DNA of 50,333 nt from Pseudomonadota bacterium (lineage in GTDB: Bacteria > Pseudomonadota > Alphaproteobacteria > Caulobacterales > Caulobacteraceae), in NCBI GenBank assembly GCA_023390245.1, contig JAEWDF010000024.1:1-50333 (forward strand), read 5' to 3'. Below the pieces are notes generated by a model, which worked only from the letters and a program-made list of their open reading frames with translations, did not search any database and was not told the DNA's origin. This document shows positions 34,175 to 41,761 of the stretch, piece by piece; positions within the stretch are counted from its first letter, which is position 1; each line of letters opens with the position of its first letter. Position numbers and translations under genes: made by a program.

Positions 34175-34738
34175 TCAAACTATATTCGTCGTATATTCCG
34201 GCGCCGTGGGATCCAGCCGCCGAACACGCGCCGCGAGTGGCGCGGAGGCTCTGCGCCATCGGTCGTAGTAGTCGCCGATGGGATCATTCCCGGAGGTCTC
34301 GCCGTCGATGCGGACCGGCTCGAGACGCCGCAGGGGCGCGAGCCGCCGATGAATGCGCTCGAAACTCTCGACGAGCGGCTGGTTGCCACAGTCGCGCATA
34401 AGCGTGACCATCCATTGCTCGACGGCCTTGTCGCTCGCATCGGGAGGGGCCGCCTGCCCCGCCGCACGCGCCGCCAGTCGGACATGGACTTCCTCCAGAT
34501 CGAGCAGACCGAGAATGTCCTCGACCGGCGCAGCGCGGGTGAAGTAGCCGAGGCCGCGCCGGTCCTCGATCAAGCCCTCTCCGCACAGGCGCGACAACGC
34601 CTCGCGCACGGGGCTCGTACTCAGATGCAGCGCCGTGGCGACGTCGCCGACCGGAAGATGCTGTCCGGGTGCGAGACCCTGGCTCAGAGCGGTCCTCAGA
34701 CTGTGAAGCGCCATGCCGAAGGGATCACGCGTCCTCAT
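34175..34738 (-). CDS. GntR-family transcriptional regulator of the lasso operon
   Basis: 187 residues. N-terminal winged helix (about 8-68): MALHSLRTALSQGLAPGQHL then PVGDVATALHLSTSPVREAL and GLIEDRRGLGYFTR, the GntR hallmark. The C-terminal region is all-helical and shorter than a full FadR-type FCD domain, so its ligand is unknown. It is the first gene of the minus-strand set gntR-A1-A2-A3-B-C and likely controls it and itself through the GGTCGAC sites. A dedicated GntR regulator is not a standard member of isopeptidase-type lasso loci as I know them. No clear Shine-Dalgarno sequence precedes the ATG. Confidence 0.82.
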   Translation of the reverse strand: MRTRDPFGMALHSLRTALSQGLAPGQHLPVGDVATALHLSTSPVREALSRLCGEGLIEDRRGLGYFTRAAPVEDILGLLDLEEVHVRLAARAAGQAAPPDASDKAVEQWMVTLMRDCGNQPLVESFERIHRRLAPLRRLEPVRIDGETSGNDPIGDYYDRWRRASAPLAARVRRLDPTAPEYTTNIV

Positions 34739-34979
34739 GGCAGTCGACCGCGCGGATCGGCGCCACCCCGTAGTGCGGCCACCCGCAAGACGACGGACCC
34801 GCGCTCGGACAAAGTGTGTCTATACTCATTCCCGCAAGTTGTTTGCGTCATGTCCGCAACTTTTATGCTGTTGATCTTGATGGCCTTTTATTTGAAACAA
34901 GACCGACACACATTTCAACCACGAGAGGTGCTGCCACTTGCAGCTTAGCGTCTCGCGGGTTTAGGCAAGGTACCCAGAT
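34739..34979. promoter_or_regulatory. Divergent regulatory region between gntR and the XRE-type gene
   Basis: 241 bases, AT-rich in the middle (34810-34920). TATACT at 34821-34826 is a possible -10 element. CGCAA (34833-34837) and TTGCG (34843-34847) form an inverted repeat with a 5-base centre, and CGCAA recurs at 34855-34859, an operator-like arrangement suited to an XRE dimer. A longer-range GTGTGTC/GACACAC pair brackets the region. Both divergent promoters should lie here. Confidence 0.45.
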
Positions 34980-35477
34980 ATGCCCGCCGACAAGCCCGAC
35001 ACTCCGAACGCTGTTCTGTCCGCCGCCCTGCGGTTGATCAGGGCCGACCGGCGTATGCGCACCGCGGACGTCGCGAGGGACATGAACATGGCGCTGAGGT
35101 CCTACGAGCATTTCGAGTCCGGCGCCGGTCGCATCAATCTCGAGCGCATCCATCGCTTCGCCGAGGTCACCGACAGCGACCCTCACGCCATCCTCGCCGC
35201 GCTGGCCTTGGGCTCGCCGGAGTTCGCCTTGCGGTGCGTCGACAACAAATTGGCCACCATCCTGGTGGTGGTCCTGCAGGAGTTCGACGAGGAGATCGGC
35301 GACGGCATCGCCGAACTGGACGCGCGGACCATCATCAACACCTTCACCAAAGCGATGCGCGATCTGGCGTCGCAGTCCGTTCGTCGGGACAGCCTCGCAG
35401 AGGCCTGGCTCGCTGAGCGACGGCACCGGTTGGTGACCCCGGCCCGCGAGGACACGAGCAACCGGGAGGATGGATAA
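34980..35477 (+). CDS. XRE-type helix-turn-helix regulator
   Basis: 165 residues. Residues 8-70 form a Cro/C1-type helix-turn-helix: VLSAALRLIRADRRMRTADV then ARDMNMALRSYEHFESGAGR and INLERIHRFAEVTDSDPHAI. The rest is helical (ATILVVVLQEFDEEIGDGIA) with no known domain. It starts a plus-strand run that includes a coiled-coil protein and a PD-(D/E)XK protein, so it may control that module, or the element's transfer genes downstream. The region upstream holds CGCAA/TTGCG repeats that could be its binding site. Confidence 0.8.
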   Translation: MPADKPDTPNAVLSAALRLIRADRRMRTADVARDMNMALRSYEHFESGAGRINLERIHRFAEVTDSDPHAILAALALGSPEFALRCVDNKLATILVVVLQEFDEEIGDGIAELDARTIINTFTKAMRDLASQSVRRDSLAEAWLAERRHRLVTPAREDTSNREDG

Positions 35478-35522
35478 ATCCACACCCCTTGATTGAAATA
35501 TGCGGCATGCTACTCACCCCGG

Positions 35523-35951
35523 ATGAACAGTGAAGCTTGCCTGAGACTGGACGCCCTCCTCCGTACCGAGGCCGCACGCCTGGGCGCACCGCAACTCGGT
35601 GACGAGAGCATCCTCGAAGATGAGCGTAGGGAGGATGGAACGCGTCGCCCCCTCCCACCGCGTCAGCGCCTGATCGAGCGGATTGACGCGCTTGAGCGGC
35701 ACATCCTCCTGCTCGACCGCAGGGTCTACGAAGACGCCATGACGAAAATCCGGGGCCTGCTCCAGCGCGATAGGGTTCCTGCGGAGGCCCCCGGCTTCAT
35801 CCCCGAAGACGCTGTGGTGATGATCCCATCGCCGACCGAAGAAGGCGAAGCGGCCTTTCCGCTCTCCGGCCTGCCTGATCTCAGCGCTCCGCTCGCGCGT
35901 CTGCGTGAACTCCGCAATCGGGTTCTGGAGGACAATGATGCCGGCGCTTGA
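35523..35951 (+). CDS. Coiled-coil protein of unknown function, partner of the nuclease-fold protein
   Basis: 142 residues from the ATG at 35523; a TTG at 35493 would add ten residues and neither has a good ribosome binding site. The central part (PPRQRLIERIDALERHILLL then DRRVYEDAMTKIRGLLQRD) is a predicted helix with coiled-coil character, and RLRELRNRVLEDND near the end repeats that character. No family recognised. The stop lies inside the start region of the following gene (14-nt overlap), which implies coupled translation and a joint function with the PD-(D/E)XK protein. Confidence 0.6.
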   Translation: MNSEACLRLDALLRTEAARLGAPQLGDESILEDERREDGTRRPLPPRQRLIERIDALERHILLLDRRVYEDAMTKIRGLLQRDRVPAEAPGFIPEDAVVMIPSPTEEGEAAFPLSGLPDLSAPLARLRELRNRVLEDNDAGA

Positions 35952-36111
35952 TTTCGACGAATGCGCAGATGCGCTGATGGAAATCTTCAACGACGTCACC
36001 ACGCTGACGCGCCGATGGAGGTTATGCACGCCATCCCGCACACCCGCGGGAAGGTCTACGAGCTCTACTGCGTGGCCCGCCTCCTGGCTGAGCTTTCGGC
36101 CAAGGGCGTGA
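35938..36111 (+). pseudogene. Out-of-frame 5' portion of the nuclease-fold gene
   Basis: The ATG at 35938 has an excellent ribosome binding site (GGAGG at 35927-35931). It encodes MPALDFDECADALMEIFNDV then TTLTRR, which reads as a natural protein start. From about 36015 the plausible coding frame switches by one base to the frame of the PD-(D/E)XK protein, while this frame degenerates and stops at 36111. A one-base deletion between 36005 and 36016 explains this. A sequencing error would look identical. Confidence 0.55.
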
Positions 36112-36596
36112 CGGCTTCCTTCTCTTCGCCCGGTCCCCTCGTCTTCCGGAAGAGCGGAGGGCATGCCGATCCCGCGTTCCCCCATTTCGATCTTTGCGAC
36201 GCGACGGGCGTGTTCGGGTGCCTTTACACCGACATCGAGGTTCGGACGCTTGGAGCCGCGATCGGTCACGTCGGCGATCTGAGCGCCTATCACGAGATTG
36301 ATGTGGTGGTTCTGATCGACGGCCACCAACGGAGTCCGCTGCACAGCGACCTCCTGATCGGTCTGGAATGCAAGGCCGTGGCGGATTTCGACAAGGCCTT
36401 CGTCCGGGAGGCGCTCGGGCGGCGCCGCGAGCTCAGCTTCTACGGCCCCGGCAAGGATCCGTTCGAGGATCCGATCATGGCCGACCCTGGCTGCTGGTAT
36501 CGGCTCTGTTACATCGACGGTCGTGGCGATCGCTACAAGCAAAGCCCCGCCATGTTCGGCGTCGAACTCCATCACTGGCTCCCCAGCGCGCCCTGA
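36015..36596 (+). CDS. PD-(D/E)XK nuclease-fold protein, N-terminus probably lost to a frameshift
   Basis: 193 residues if read from the ATG at 36015. Residues 90-125 give the nuclease core: Asp96 in YHEIDVVVLIDG and Glu118-x-Lys120 in LLIGLECKAVADFDKAFVRE, the D...ExK arrangement of restriction-endonuclease-like enzymes. GKVYELYCVARLLAELSAKG near the start is a conserved-looking helix. The natural start is probably 35938, one frame away, which would add about 26 residues. With the coiled-coil gene it resembles a two-gene defence or DNA-processing unit; the target is unknown. If the frameshift is real, the product is truncated at its N-terminus but keeps the catalytic residues. Confidence 0.62.
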   Translation: MEVMHAIPHTRGKVYELYCVARLLAELSAKGVTASFSSPGPLVFRKSGGHADPAFPHFDLCDATGVFGCLYTDIEVRTLGAAIGHVGDLSAYHEIDVVVLIDGHQRSPLHSDLLIGLECKAVADFDKAFVREALGRRRELSFYGPGKDPFEDPIMADPGCWYRLCYIDGRGDRYKQSPAMFGVELHHWLPSAP

Positions 36597-36680
36597 CCGT
36601 CTGCAAGGTTCTCACCCGACGGACACGGTCGTGAACCAACGGGCTCGCCGAAAACCCCGGTTTCGCGGTTGGATTCGCGG

Positions 36681-36944
36681 ATGAACCCGTTCGACCTCCA
36701 TCGGCCGCATGCCGGCCTCCGCCTCGATCGTCTGTCCCAAAGACAGGACGAATGCCTCCGCCTGGCGGCCGACGGCCTGACCTCCGCCGAGATCGGCGCG
36801 CAGTTGGGGCTGTCGCCACGAACCGTCGACGAGCATCTGCTCGGCGCCTGCAAGGCGCTGGGGGTTCGCACGCGCATCCAGGCGGTCGCCCTGTTGGCGC
36901 TGTCCGAGCGCCCGAGCCCCGAAGTCCGCACCTTCCAACCGTAG
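36681..36944 (+). CDS. Stand-alone LuxR-type HTH regulator upstream of the virB operon
   Basis: 87 residues from the ATG at 36681. LSQRQDECLRLAADGLTSAE then IGAQLGLSPRTVDEHLLGAC and KALGVRTRIQAVALLALSE form a complete GerE/LuxR helix-turn-helix, with no sensory domain. It lies 75 bases ahead of virB1 in the same direction, a position often occupied by a small regulator in alphaproteobacterial conjugative elements, so it probably controls transfer genes. It resembles the 78-residue LuxR-type protein at 23586-23822 (both contain LSPRTVD and VRTRI(Q/E)AVA), so the two may bind similar sites. The ribosome binding site is weak. Confidence 0.8.
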   Translation: MNPFDLHRPHAGLRLDRLSQRQDECLRLAADGLTSAEIGAQLGLSPRTVDEHLLGACKALGVRTRIQAVALLALSERPSPEVRTFQP

Positions 36945-37019
36945 ATTTCCCACGGCGGAGCGGCGGGTCGCGGACGGCCGCCTGATCGGATCAGCTTCAG
37001 GGGTCACCCGGAGCCGCCC

Positions 37020-37634
37020 ATGCTGGATCTCGCCGCCGTCCTTCTCCTGTCCCAGACCTGCGCGCCAGGCGTCGCGCCCGGGACCCTTGCCGCGATCGCC
37101 CATGTCGAGAGTCGCTTCGATCCTCTCGCGATCGGCGTCAATCGCGGGCGCCGGCCTTCCCGGCAGGCGCGAAACGCCCAAGAGGCCGCCGCGGTCGCCC
37201 GCGACCTTATCGCCCGCGGCGCCAACGTCGATCTCGGCCTGGCTCAGATCAACAGCGCCAACCTGGGCTGGCTGCGGCTGAGCGTCGAGGACGCCTTTGA
37301 CCCCTGCCGGAATCTGGAAGCGGCCGGGATCGTCCTGCGTGACGGCTACCGGCCTCGCGGCCAGGCCGCCGGGGACCGTCAGCATGCGCTTCGGGTCGCC
37401 CTGTCGCGCTACAACACCGGGGACGCCAGCCGCGGCTTCCGCAACGGCTACGTCGGAAAAGTCGAGACGGCGGCCATCCGGCTGAACCTCGCCCTGCATC
37501 CCCCGGCGCACCCGGACGCGCCCGCGCCTTCGCCCGAACTGACTTCGCTGCCCCCGCCCCCTAGCTGGGACGTCTTCGCGCACGCGCGGGCCGTCCTGGT
37601 GTTTTCGCCCGCCCTTTCCCGGAGCCCGACATGA
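37020..37634 (+). CDS. virB1: VirB1-like lytic transglycosylase
   Basis: 204 residues. SLT-type transglycosylase with catalytic Glu in TLAAIAHVESRFDPLAIGVN, the GLAQIN motif (VDLGLAQINSANLGWLRLSV) and LSRYNTGDASRGFRNGYVGK. It opens gaps in peptidoglycan so that the type IV secretion channel can assemble. The N-terminus is hydrophobic (MLDLAAVLLLSQTCAPGVAP) and probably overlaps the export signal. A proline-rich tail follows the domain. The stop overlaps the virB2 start (ATGA). Confidence 0.9.
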   Translation: MLDLAAVLLLSQTCAPGVAPGTLAAIAHVESRFDPLAIGVNRGRRPSRQARNAQEAAAVARDLIARGANVDLGLAQINSANLGWLRLSVEDAFDPCRNLEAAGIVLRDGYRPRGQAAGDRQHALRVALSRYNTGDASRGFRNGYVGKVETAAIRLNLALHPPAHPDAPAPSPELTSLPPPPSWDVFAHARAVLVFSPALSRSPT

Positions 37635-37942
37635 TCGTCCGCCCCCTATCCCGTCTCGCTGTGAGGCAGATCGGCGCCGGCGCCTGCATCGCCCTGGTGA
37701 CGATCGGCCTCTCCGCCCAGCCCGCGTTCGCCTCAGCCAATATCGAGGGGCTGCTGCAGAACGTCGTCGACCTGTTCACCGGAAACACGGCGCGGCTGCT
37801 CGCCATCCTGGCTGTCGTGCTTGTCGGCGTCCTCTGGATGTTCGGCCTCTTCGACCTCCGGCGCGCCGCTATCGTCGTTCTTGGGATCGTCGTGGTCTTC
37901 GGTGCGGCCGAGATCGTCAATCTAATCACCGGCGGCAGCTGA
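37631..37942 (+). CDS. virB2: VirB2/TrbC-family pilin precursor
   Basis: 103 residues: a long signal sequence ending near AQPAFA (residue 36), a short loop (NIEGLLQNVVDLFTG) and two hydrophobic helices (ARLLAILAVVLVGVLWMFGL and AAIVVLGIVVVFGAAEIVNL). This is the processed-pilin layout of conjugative type IV systems. It forms the extracellular pilus and transfer conduit. Overlaps virB1 by 4 nt and the next small gene by 1 nt. Confidence 0.88.
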   Translation: MIVRPLSRLAVRQIGAGACIALVTIGLSAQPAFASANIEGLLQNVVDLFTGNTARLLAILAVVLVGVLWMFGLFDLRRAAIVVLGIVVVFGAAEIVNLITGGS

Positions 37943-38109
37943 TGACCGTCCTGCTTCTCAGCTGGGCCGGCCTCGCAGCCCTGATCGGCGTCCTGCTGGT
38001 GCTGACCCGGCGGGGTCTGCTGTCGCCCCGGCAGTTCGGACTGATCATCGCCGCCCTGGCGGTGGGGGCGAGCGTGTCCGGCCTCTACGCGGGAGGCTGC
38101 CGTGGTTGA
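37942..38109 (+). CDS. Small hydrophobic protein between virB2 and virB3
   Basis: 55 residues, easily missed because of its length. It starts at the ATG that shares one base with the virB2 stop (TGATG) and ends inside the start region of virB3. Two hydrophobic helices, LLLSWAGLAALIGVLLVLTR and QFGLIIAALAVGASVSGLYA, are joined by a short charged loop (RRGLLSPR). I recognise no family. The tight overlap on both sides and unbroken hydrophobic pattern argue for a real inner-membrane component of this secretion system. Confidence 0.65.
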   Translation: MTVLLLSWAGLAALIGVLLVLTRRGLLSPRQFGLIIAALAVGASVSGLYAGGCRG

Positions 38110-38437
38110 GGAACGCCTCATGGACGAACCTCTGTTTCTCGCCTGCACGCGACCGGCCATGGTCCTGGGCGTGCCGATGGAGGCGATGGGCGTGAACGTC
38201 ATCATCTCCGGCGTGATCTTCCTCGTCGGCGGAAGCCTCCTCTACCTCCTCGCCGCGCCCGCGCTGCACCTGGTGTTTCGCGCCATCTGCAAGGCGGACC
38301 ACAACGCCTTCCGGCTCCTGTTCGTCTACGTCGACACCAAGGGCCGGGCCCGCAACGGGGCCCTGTGGGGTGGAAGCTCGACCTCGCCCCTCCCGGTCGC
38401 CAGACGTTTCGTCGCCAGGGAGCTGTCTCGTGGCTGA
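38102..38437 (+). CDS. virB3: VirB3-family type IV secretion protein
   Basis: 111 residues from the GTG at 38102, which follows GGGAGG; the ATG at 38120 is an alternative. LFLACTRPAMVLGVPMEAMG is the family signature (TRPAxxxGVP), followed by two membrane helices (VNVIISGVIFLVGGSLLYLL). VirB3 sits in the inner membrane with VirB4 and VirB6 at the base of the channel. The last 8 bases overlap virB4. Confidence 0.88.
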   Translation: MVEERLMDEPLFLACTRPAMVLGVPMEAMGVNVIISGVIFLVGGSLLYLLAAPALHLVFRAICKADHNAFRLLFVYVDTKGRARNGALWGGSSTSPLPVARRFVARELSRG

Positions 38438-40802
38438 TGACAGATCATTCGCACGTCGCCGACGCGAACCCGTCGCCCGGGCCCAACTCCCCTATGCCCG
38501 TCACGTCAGCGACGCCGTCATCGCCCTGGACAGCGGTGCGCTGATGATGACCTTCCAACTGGACGGGGCGGCGTTTGAAACCGCCGACGTGCGCGACCTC
38601 AACGACTGGCACGTCAAGCTGAACCAGGCCTGGCGCAACCTCGCCGACGACCGGCTGGCGGTCTGGCACCACCTGGTGCGGCACACGGTCGAACCGCCGC
38701 GCAGCGAAGGCTACGCCTCCGCCTTCGCTGCGGAGCTCGGCGCGGCCTACGACGCGCGGATCGCGTCGCGCCGGCTCTGGACCAACACCCTCTATGTCAC
38801 CCTTGTCCTGCATCCCGGCCGCGACGCGCAGGATCGGGCCGCCGCGGTCATGGCGCGCCTCAAGTCCGCCCGCCGCAAGTCGGTGGAGCTCGCGGCCGGG
38901 GCTCTGGACCGGCTCGAGGAGGCCGGACGGGATCTGGAGCAGTATCTGCACCGCTACCGTCCCCGCCAGCTCGGCATCTATGAGCGGGATGGACTGTGGT
39001 TCTCGGAGACGATGGAGGCCCTGCGGCTGGTCCTGACCGGTCGGCCGGGGCCGATCCCTCTCGTGTTCGGCCACCTCGGCGAGGCCCTCTATACGGTGCG
39101 CGCAATCTTCGGGCGCGAGACGATCGAGCTGCGCGACGTCGCCGATACGCGCTACGCCGGCGTGCTCGCGATCAAGGAATATCCCGCGACGACCCGTCCG
39201 GGCCTGTGGGACGCCCTCCTGACCGCGCCTTTCGGGTTCGTGGCCAGCCAGTCGTTCGCCTTCCTGTCCAAGGCGGCGGCGCGGGCGGTCCTGGAGCGCA
39301 AACAGAACCAGATGGTTTCCGCCCGCGACCGCGCCGCCTCCCAGGTCGACGGGCTGGATGCGGCGCTGGACGATCTGGTTTCGAACCGCTTCGTCATGGG
39401 CGAGCACCAGGCTTCGGTTCTCGTCCTCGGGGACACGCCGACGGCTCTTGCGGATCACCTGTCCAAGGCGCGGGCGATCCTTGCCGATTCCGGGCTGGTC
39501 GTCGCACGGGAGGACCTGGGCCTCGAGGCCGCGTTCTGGGCCCAGTTCCCCGGCAATTTCGCCCGTCGCACGCGACCGGCGGCCATCACCTCGCGCAATT
39601 TCGCGGCGCTTGCGCCTTTCCATGCCCATCCGGTCGGCCGGGCTCGCGGCAACCATTGGGGCGAGGCCGTCGCCCTTTTGCGCACGACGGCCGGCTCGCC
39701 CTTCTGGTTCAACTTCCATGTCGGCGACCTGGGCCACACCTTCATCTGCGGGCCGTCCGGATCGGGCAAGACCGTCGTTCAGAACTTCATGCTCGCCCAG
39801 CTCGAGCGGTTTGGGGCCCAGCAGCTTTTCATCGACAAGGACCGCGGCGCGGAGATCTTCGTACGCGCCTCCGGCGGGGTCTATCTGTCGCTGCGGAATG
39901 GGGAACCGACCGGCTTTGCTCCCTTCAAGGCCCTGCCGCCTTCGCCCGGCAACCGCGCCTTTCTGGTCCGTCTGGTCCGGGCCCTTGTCCAGCCGGACAA
40001 CGGCGCCCTCTCTGCGCCCGAAGCCCGGGCCATAGATCAGGGTGTCGCGGCTCTGGAGGCGCTGCCGCGCGAGAAGCGGTCTATCGCCGCCCTGCGCAGC
40101 CTTCTGGGGCAGAGCGACGCCGCGGGTATCGGCGCCCGGCTGGAACGCTGGTCCCATACCGGTCCCTCGGGCTGGGTGCTGGACAATGACGAGGACGTCC
40201 TCAGCCTGGAGACGCGCTTCGCCGGCTTCGACATCACCCAGCTGCTCGACAACGCCGAGGTGCGCACGCCGGCGATGCTCTATCTCTTCCACCGGATCGC
40301 CGAGCGGACAGACGGTCGGCGCCTGGTGCTGGATATCGACGAGTTCTGGAAGGTCCTCGATGATCCGGCCTTCACCGACCTGGCGCGCGACGGGCTGAAG
40401 ACCTGGCGCAAGCAGAACGCCCTGATGGTCTTCGGCACCCAGTCGCCCGCGGACGCCCTGCGCTCCCCGATCGCGCACGCCATCCTCGAGCAATGCGCCA
40501 CCAAGATCTTCCTGCCCAATCCCCATGGGCAGAAGGCGGACTATGTCGACGGCTTCGGCCTGACCCATGAGGAGTTCCGGCTGATCCGGGAGGTTCTGAC
40601 CCCGGAGTCCCGCCGCTTCCTGGTCAAGCAGGGCCATGACAGCGTCATCGTCGAACTCGACCTCGGCGGCCTCGACGACCTTCTCGCCGTCCTGTCGGGA
40701 CGCAGCGAGACCGTGAACCTCCTCGATCGGCTGCGCGCCCAGGTCGGGGATGACTACGCCCGGTGGCGCGCCCCCTTCCATACCCAGAGGACTCCATCAT
40801 GA
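38430..40802 (+). CDS. virB4: VirB4 ATPase of the type IV secretion system
   Basis: 790 residues from the GTG at 38430 (GGGAG 7 bases before), overlapping virB3. Walker A GHTFICGPSGSGKTVVQNFM has its Lys at residue 447; Walker B is RRLVLDIDEFWKVLDDP. The N-terminal half (ALDSGALMMTFQLDGAAFET and following) is the CagE/TrbE/VirB4 domain. VirB4 is the essential cytoplasmic ATPase for pilus assembly and substrate transfer. The stop overlaps the virB5 start. Confidence 0.95.
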   Translation: MADDRSFARRRREPVARAQLPYARHVSDAVIALDSGALMMTFQLDGAAFETADVRDLNDWHVKLNQAWRNLADDRLAVWHHLVRHTVEPPRSEGYASAFAAELGAAYDARIASRRLWTNTLYVTLVLHPGRDAQDRAAAVMARLKSARRKSVELAAGALDRLEEAGRDLEQYLHRYRPRQLGIYERDGLWFSETMEALRLVLTGRPGPIPLVFGHLGEALYTVRAIFGRETIELRDVADTRYAGVLAIKEYPATTRPGLWDALLTAPFGFVASQSFAFLSKAAARAVLERKQNQMVSARDRAASQVDGLDAALDDLVSNRFVMGEHQASVLVLGDTPTALADHLSKARAILADSGLVVAREDLGLEAAFWAQFPGNFARRTRPAAITSRNFAALAPFHAHPVGRARGNHWGEAVALLRTTAGSPFWFNFHVGDLGHTFICGPSGSGKTVVQNFMLAQLERFGAQQLFIDKDRGAEIFVRASGGVYLSLRNGEPTGFAPFKALPPSPGNRAFLVRLVRALVQPDNGALSAPEARAIDQGVAALEALPREKRSIAALRSLLGQSDAAGIGARLERWSHTGPSGWVLDNDEDVLSLETRFAGFDITQLLDNAEVRTPAMLYLFHRIAERTDGRRLVLDIDEFWKVLDDPAFTDLARDGLKTWRKQNALMVFGTQSPADALRSPIAHAILEQCATKIFLPNPHGQKADYVDGFGLTHEEFRLIREVLTPESRRFLVKQGHDSVIVELDLGGLDDLLAVLSGRSETVNLLDRLRAQVGDDYARWRAPFHTQRTPS

Positions 40803-41449
40803 CCCGTCGTCTTCACAGGGCGGCGCTCGCCGCCGCCGTCGCCCTTGCCGGTTTCGCCGCCGCCCCCGCCGCCCAGGCGCAATGGGTCGTCCACGACCCG
40901 ACTGCCTTCGCGCAGATGATCCAGGACGCCCGCAACACCCTGGAACAGCTGCGGGCCCTACAGACCCAGGTCGAACAGGGCGAGGCCCTGCTCGACAGCC
41001 TCAACAGCGCATCGGGCGCCAACGCCCTGGCCCGCGAACTGGGTTTGCCGGAGGTCCGCTCTCCCCTGCCCGACCTCGACGCGCTCCGCGCTGCGGCGAA
41101 CGGCGACCTCTCCGCGCTCGGCACCCTAGCCGATCGCGCCGAGGCCATCCGAAGCGAGACCCGCCTGCACACGCCGTCGGGCGCGCCGGGCGCGGACGCC
41201 TTCTATCTCGAGGCGCTGGAGCGCTCCGGAAGCCGGACCGCCCGCGATCTCGCACTCGGCGAAGCAATCGGCCGGTCGTCGGATCGTCGCCGGGACGGGC
41301 TGGAGGCGCTGCGATCGGCGTTGGATGCGGCGCCGAATGCCCGCGCCGTCCTCGACCTTGAGGCTCGCCTGGCCGCGGAACAGGCCCTGATCCAGAACGA
41401 GCAGGTCCGGCTTCAGGGCCTGGCGTTGACGCAGGCGGCCGAGGCCTGA
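40799..41449 (+). CDS. virB5: VirB5-family minor pilin/TrbJ-like protein, probably truncated
   Basis: 216 residues. Signal peptide 1-28 ends in AAQA; the mature protein begins QWVVHDPTAFAQMIQDARNT and is a long alpha-helical rod, matching VirB5/TrbJ pilus-tip proteins. After the TGA at 41447-41449 the same frame continues without break for 26 codons (LDEQQAREQAEARRVARQQT then YERAFQ) to a TGA that overlaps the next ATG. Those residues look like the natural end of a VirB5 protein. The present gene therefore seems to carry a premature stop. Confidence 0.85.
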   Translation: MTRRLHRAALAAAVALAGFAAAPAAQAQWVVHDPTAFAQMIQDARNTLEQLRALQTQVEQGEALLDSLNSASGANALARELGLPEVRSPLPDLDALRAAANGDLSALGTLADRAEAIRSETRLHTPSGAPGADAFYLEALERSGSRTARDLALGEAIGRSSDRRRDGLEALRSALDAAPNARAVLDLEARLAAEQALIQNEQVRLQGLALTQAAEA

Positions 41450-41530
41450 CTGGACGAGCAGCAAGCGCGCGAGCAGGCCGAGGCCCGCCGCGTCGCGCGC
41501 CAGCAGACATATGAGCGGGCGTTCCAATGA
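41450..41530 (+). pseudogene. Former C-terminal coding segment of virB5, now beyond a stop codon
   Basis: In-frame continuation of virB5 with a charged helical composition typical of VirB5 C-termini. Its terminal TGA overlaps the following ATG (ATGA at 41527-41530), the same overlap pattern found at most gene joints in this operon. That pattern indicates the original gene ended here. Confidence 0.55.
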
Positions 41531-41751
41531 CCGGCGGCCGGCTCGCCCCCGTCCTGGTTCTGATCGCCGCCCTCGCGGGGTGCGGCCGACCCGAGCGGTC
41601 GGCCGAGGACTTCGCCGAGGCCCCAGACGTGGCGCGGGCGGTCCTCGCCCGCTGCGGCGCAGATCACAGCCCCCGTTGCGACGCCGCCCGGGCCGGGCTG
41701 GCGGAGGCCGAGCGGCGCAACCGCCTGGCCCGATACGAAGCCGCGTTCTGA
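41527..41751 (+). CDS. Small lipoprotein, EexN/TrbK-like entry-exclusion candidate
   Basis: 74 residues. Signal peptide with lipobox LAALAGC (lipidated Cys near residue 19). The mature part (PDVARAVLARCGADHSPRCD then AARAGLAEAERRNRLARYEA) has the two Cys and helical repeat seen in EexN-type lipoproteins encoded between virB5 and virB6. Such proteins block redundant conjugation into cells that already carry the element. The family call is by position and pattern; a VirB7-like structural role is the alternative. Confidence 0.65.
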   Translation: MTGGRLAPVLVLIAALAGCGRPERSAEDFAEAPDVARAVLARCGADHSPRCDAARAGLAEAERRNRLARYEAAF

Positions 41752-41761
41752 GAGCCCGGCC

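Noticed and set aside
23586..34738. An ABC exporter (D gene) for the lasso peptide
   Set aside because: No ABC ATPase or transporter occurs in this stretch. Isopeptidase-type lasso loci commonly lack it.
38445..40781. Long minus-strand open frame antisense to virB4
   Set aside because: Same bias; virB4 has complete ATPase motifs on the other strand.
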